A stretch of 64,000 bases of DNA, from positions 248,001 to 312,000 of the forward strand of contig NW_020289992.1 of assembly GCF_003144245.1 (NCBI RefSeq). Reading direction: 5' to 3'. Positions 61,794-64,000 of the stretch are shown piece by piece. The notes below the pieces were generated by a model, which was not told the origin of the DNA, made no database searches, and was given only the letters and a program-made list of their open reading frames with translations. This DNA comes from Jaminaea rosea. Its lineage: Eukaryota > Basidiomycota > Exobasidiomycetes > Microstromatales. Every line of letters begins with the position of its first letter. The stretch's first letter is position 1. The translations under genes were made by a program, and so were the position numbers.

Positions 61794-64000
61794 ATGCCAT
61801 CGCCGTACCTGCCGGGACCATTTCTCGAGCTATCCACGGAGAGCTTGGCCTCTGGTGGCGAGCTCAACGTCGATCAGCTCGCAGCGCTTTGGAATGGTGA
61901 GCGTGCGAGAGAGGCGAGCCAGAATCACCGCCAACACTCACTGACCTCTCGTCCGCCCGCAGTCTTCACCAAGGTGGGCGACTCACTGCACAAAGGTCGC
62001 CGCCTCGAGAACTTTGCGTGGAGAGCATGGCATCGAGAAGCTCACCTTGTGAGCAGCAGACCGCGAAGCTCACCCAGACAGCGCCTCGCTCATCCTCAGC
62101 TCCCCTTGCGCTCGCTCGCACGCAGCTGCCGCCCGATGCCTCATGGTCCGACTTTGCAGATTCGACGCCCCTCGAAACGCCAGCGCTAAGCAGAGCGGGA
62201 AGCATCTCACAGAGCTTCAGCCGCAAGCCGTCCATCCTTGCTGCACAGTGGCCATCCACCGTCAACGAGGATGAAAATGCGCCATCTGACCCAGAGGACG
62301 GCGACGAGTGGAGCAGTGACAGCAGCGCAGAAGAGGACGATGTGCAGCAGCCAGAAGCTGGGCCGTCACGCGGCAGAACAGCATCGCCACCTCGGAGTAG
62401 CAGGCCAGCAAATACGAGTACACTAGTCACCTCGCCGCCATCCGGTTCTCAAGCGGATGAGGGCTCATATCGCAGACGTACTACGTCCTCGTCATCCGCC
62501 TTTGGCAGCCGCGCGAGGGTCCGCTTTTCCAACCTCAAGAAGTCCAATCGCCGCCGCCCGCTCAGCTTCCAGGCCGCTCTGCGCAGCTTGGCATCGACGG
62601 ACGAATCGGATGACCTCGCCACTTTGGCGCGAGAACATCGACGTCAAGGTCTGCCAGCGGGGCAGCAACGCAGATCGTTCCAAGGGGCGCCAGGGGCGAT
62701 TGACATGGCTTCTCGTACAGACGGCGCAGAGGTGCTAGAGGCCATAGCTGCCTCTCATTCAAGCGCTCCTGCTGCGGCGGAAAGGAGTGAGGGCATGCCA
62801 TCGAGCTCGAGCACAAAAGCAATGCCTCCTCCCTCTGGTCCCATCGAACCCAAACCAGCAGCATCAGCCATCAAAGAAGCCACACGACCATCGCCTGCTC
62901 AGCCAGTCCCTCGCACCGAGAGCTCACAACGAGCCGATGACAGCAAGAAGGCCAAGTTCTTCCTCTCCACAAGCGTCAGCAGGAGCTTTGAGGACGGCGC
63001 CGAGTCTCCTATCCCTCCTCCGCCGGTGGCCCGCGAAGCACCACCGCAACCGGCACCGGCGCCTGTAGCTCCGGCCGCGCCACCCCCCGCTCAGGCACAG
63101 GTGCATGCTCCGCCTCTCAAGCCCAACAAGAGCAAGACGGACTTGGCACGCGGCGGCGCTCATCATCGTTCCGCCACAAACCTTCACAAGAGCGGGGGTG
63201 GGAGCGGAGCCGGTGGCAAAGGCAAGCATGGTGGTGGCAAGGGTAGCTCTGGTCGCCTCTCTGCGCTGCATGGCCTCACGATGACCAAGACTCAGCATCC
63301 GGCACCAGCTGCAGGACCGTCCAAGAAGGCAGGTAAGGCGACCGGAAAGCCGGTCAAGTTCGCGCTTGGCGGCGATGATGACGACGAGTTCACGGACGAA
63401 GAAGAGGAGCCGCCGAAGCCAGCTGCCGCGCCTGCGCCAACCTCAAAAGCAACGCAGCTTTCTCCTGGCCCCGCTGAGGAGGAGGTAGTCGAAGAAGACG
63501 ATGAGGAAGGCTGGTCGAGCGACACTTCCGCCGAAGCAGAAGAAGAGCGTCGAAAGGTACAAGAAGCGGCAGAGCGACGTCGCCGTAATGAACAGGAACG
63601 ACAGCAAGAGATGTTCAAGAAGATCCCTCTCCGCTCAAAAAGTGCAGCAGACGTGCGAATGCTCGGCGAGCACGGCCGGTCATCCTCTGACGTTGGTCCT
63701 CGCAGCGGCACAACCACGCCTCGATACGACGAAGAGCCGCAGCCACAGCAGGTGCCCGTGCGAGGTCTGCTCAGCTCTCTTTTCCATCCGGAACAGGAGC
63801 CACACTCACCGCCGGGCCAGCTGCACGGACGTCCGCACGCTAGCGCTGCGGATCTGCGCCATGCTCATCAGGCTCAGCACGGCCAGCAGCATCAGCACAA
63901 AGCTCACGCTGCGCAACACAGCTCGCACCATCATCATCAGGCACCGCGTACGCGGGAAGGCTCGAAGTCTGGCGACCAAGCCAAGAGGCAATCTCAGTAT
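61794..64000 (+). CDS. GATA-like/DUF1752 nutrient-regulator protein (Mks1-type), 5' part
   Basis: Exons 61794-61896, 61963-62048 and 62126 onwards; the frame is open to the window end, so the gene is incomplete (at least 688 codons). The DUF1752 domain (areA GATA-like N-terminal motif) is spread over the first three exons: LNVDQLAALWN, VFTKVGDSLHKGRRLENFAWRAWHREAHL, LPPDASWSDFADS. Further on are family-like features of fungal Mks1/DUF3295 proteins: KKAKFFLSTSVSRSFEDG, DDEEGWSSDTSAEAEEERRK, RRNEQERQQEMFKKIPLRSKS and RGLLSSLFHPEQ. Much of the rest is Pro/Ala/Ser-rich, and a His-rich run starts before the end. Members of this class act in nitrogen and retrograde signalling; the exact role here is inferred. 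Confidence 0.8.

Overview
This is nuclear DNA from a fungus. The genes are dense and GC-rich, most are broken by one to four short spliceosomal introns (about 55-90 nt, GTGAGT-type donors, CAG acceptors), and many start codons follow C/T-rich leaders. The proteins are fungal: a TEY cell-wall-integrity MAP kinase, Tom22, Coq11, a Pdx1-type E3-binding protein and a GATA-like/DUF1752 regulator. Low-complexity Ser/Ala/Gln-rich tails and the gene style suggest a basidiomycete smut-lineage yeast (Ustilaginomycotina, perhaps Exobasidiomycetes). That placement is an inference from style, not from a phylogeny.

Layout. 1-6.4 kb: SLT2/MPK1-type MAP kinase, an unrecognised nuclear-looking protein, LSM2, and an HMCES/SRAP DNA-crosslink sensor. 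7.0-12.5 kb: six tandem same-strand genes for small secreted proteins that share eight cysteines and the same intron positions. This effector-like accessory cluster is the outstanding feature; I do not recognise the family. It is followed by an intron-containing tRNA-Ser(UGA). 12.9-17.9 kb: TOM22, PRP46/PLRG1, the TRAPP subunit TRS33 and a peroxisomal 3-ketoacyl-CoA thiolase with a PTS2 signal. 18.4-20.4 kb: two unrecognised genes. 21.1-27.3 kb: TATA-binding protein (with its own TATA box), UTP11, the p47/Shp1 Cdc48 cofactor and COQ11. 27.5-33.4 kb: the nuclear-basket protein TPR/Mlp. 33.7-39.1 kb: SmG, SYF2, proteasome alpha-2, the ISU1 iron-sulfur scaffold and eIF1A. 39.4-50 kb: a DHR2/DHX33-type DEAH helicase, a PDX1-like protein, a Ser/Thr-rich protein, a GPI-anchored Cys-rich surface protein and an SDR-like membrane protein. 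50.4-64 kb: a protein with four copies of a short KLxxLLG-type motif, a Q-rich CENP-B/psq HTH transcription factor with a 2.6-kb upstream region, an F-box/TPR protein with a truncated tandem copy beside it, and the 5' part of a DUF1752/Mks1-type nutrient regulator cut by the window end.

Most of the window is housekeeping. RNA processing is well represented: LSM2, SmG, PRP46, SYF2, UTP11, the DEAH helicase and TPR. Several genes are divergent pairs with short shared promoters (PRP46/TRS33, COQ11/TPR, SmG/SYF2, PRE8/ISU1, eIF1A/helicase). I found no intact transposon, viral element or CRISPR array. Intron boundaries were set by hand from consensus signals, reading frame and family conservation.
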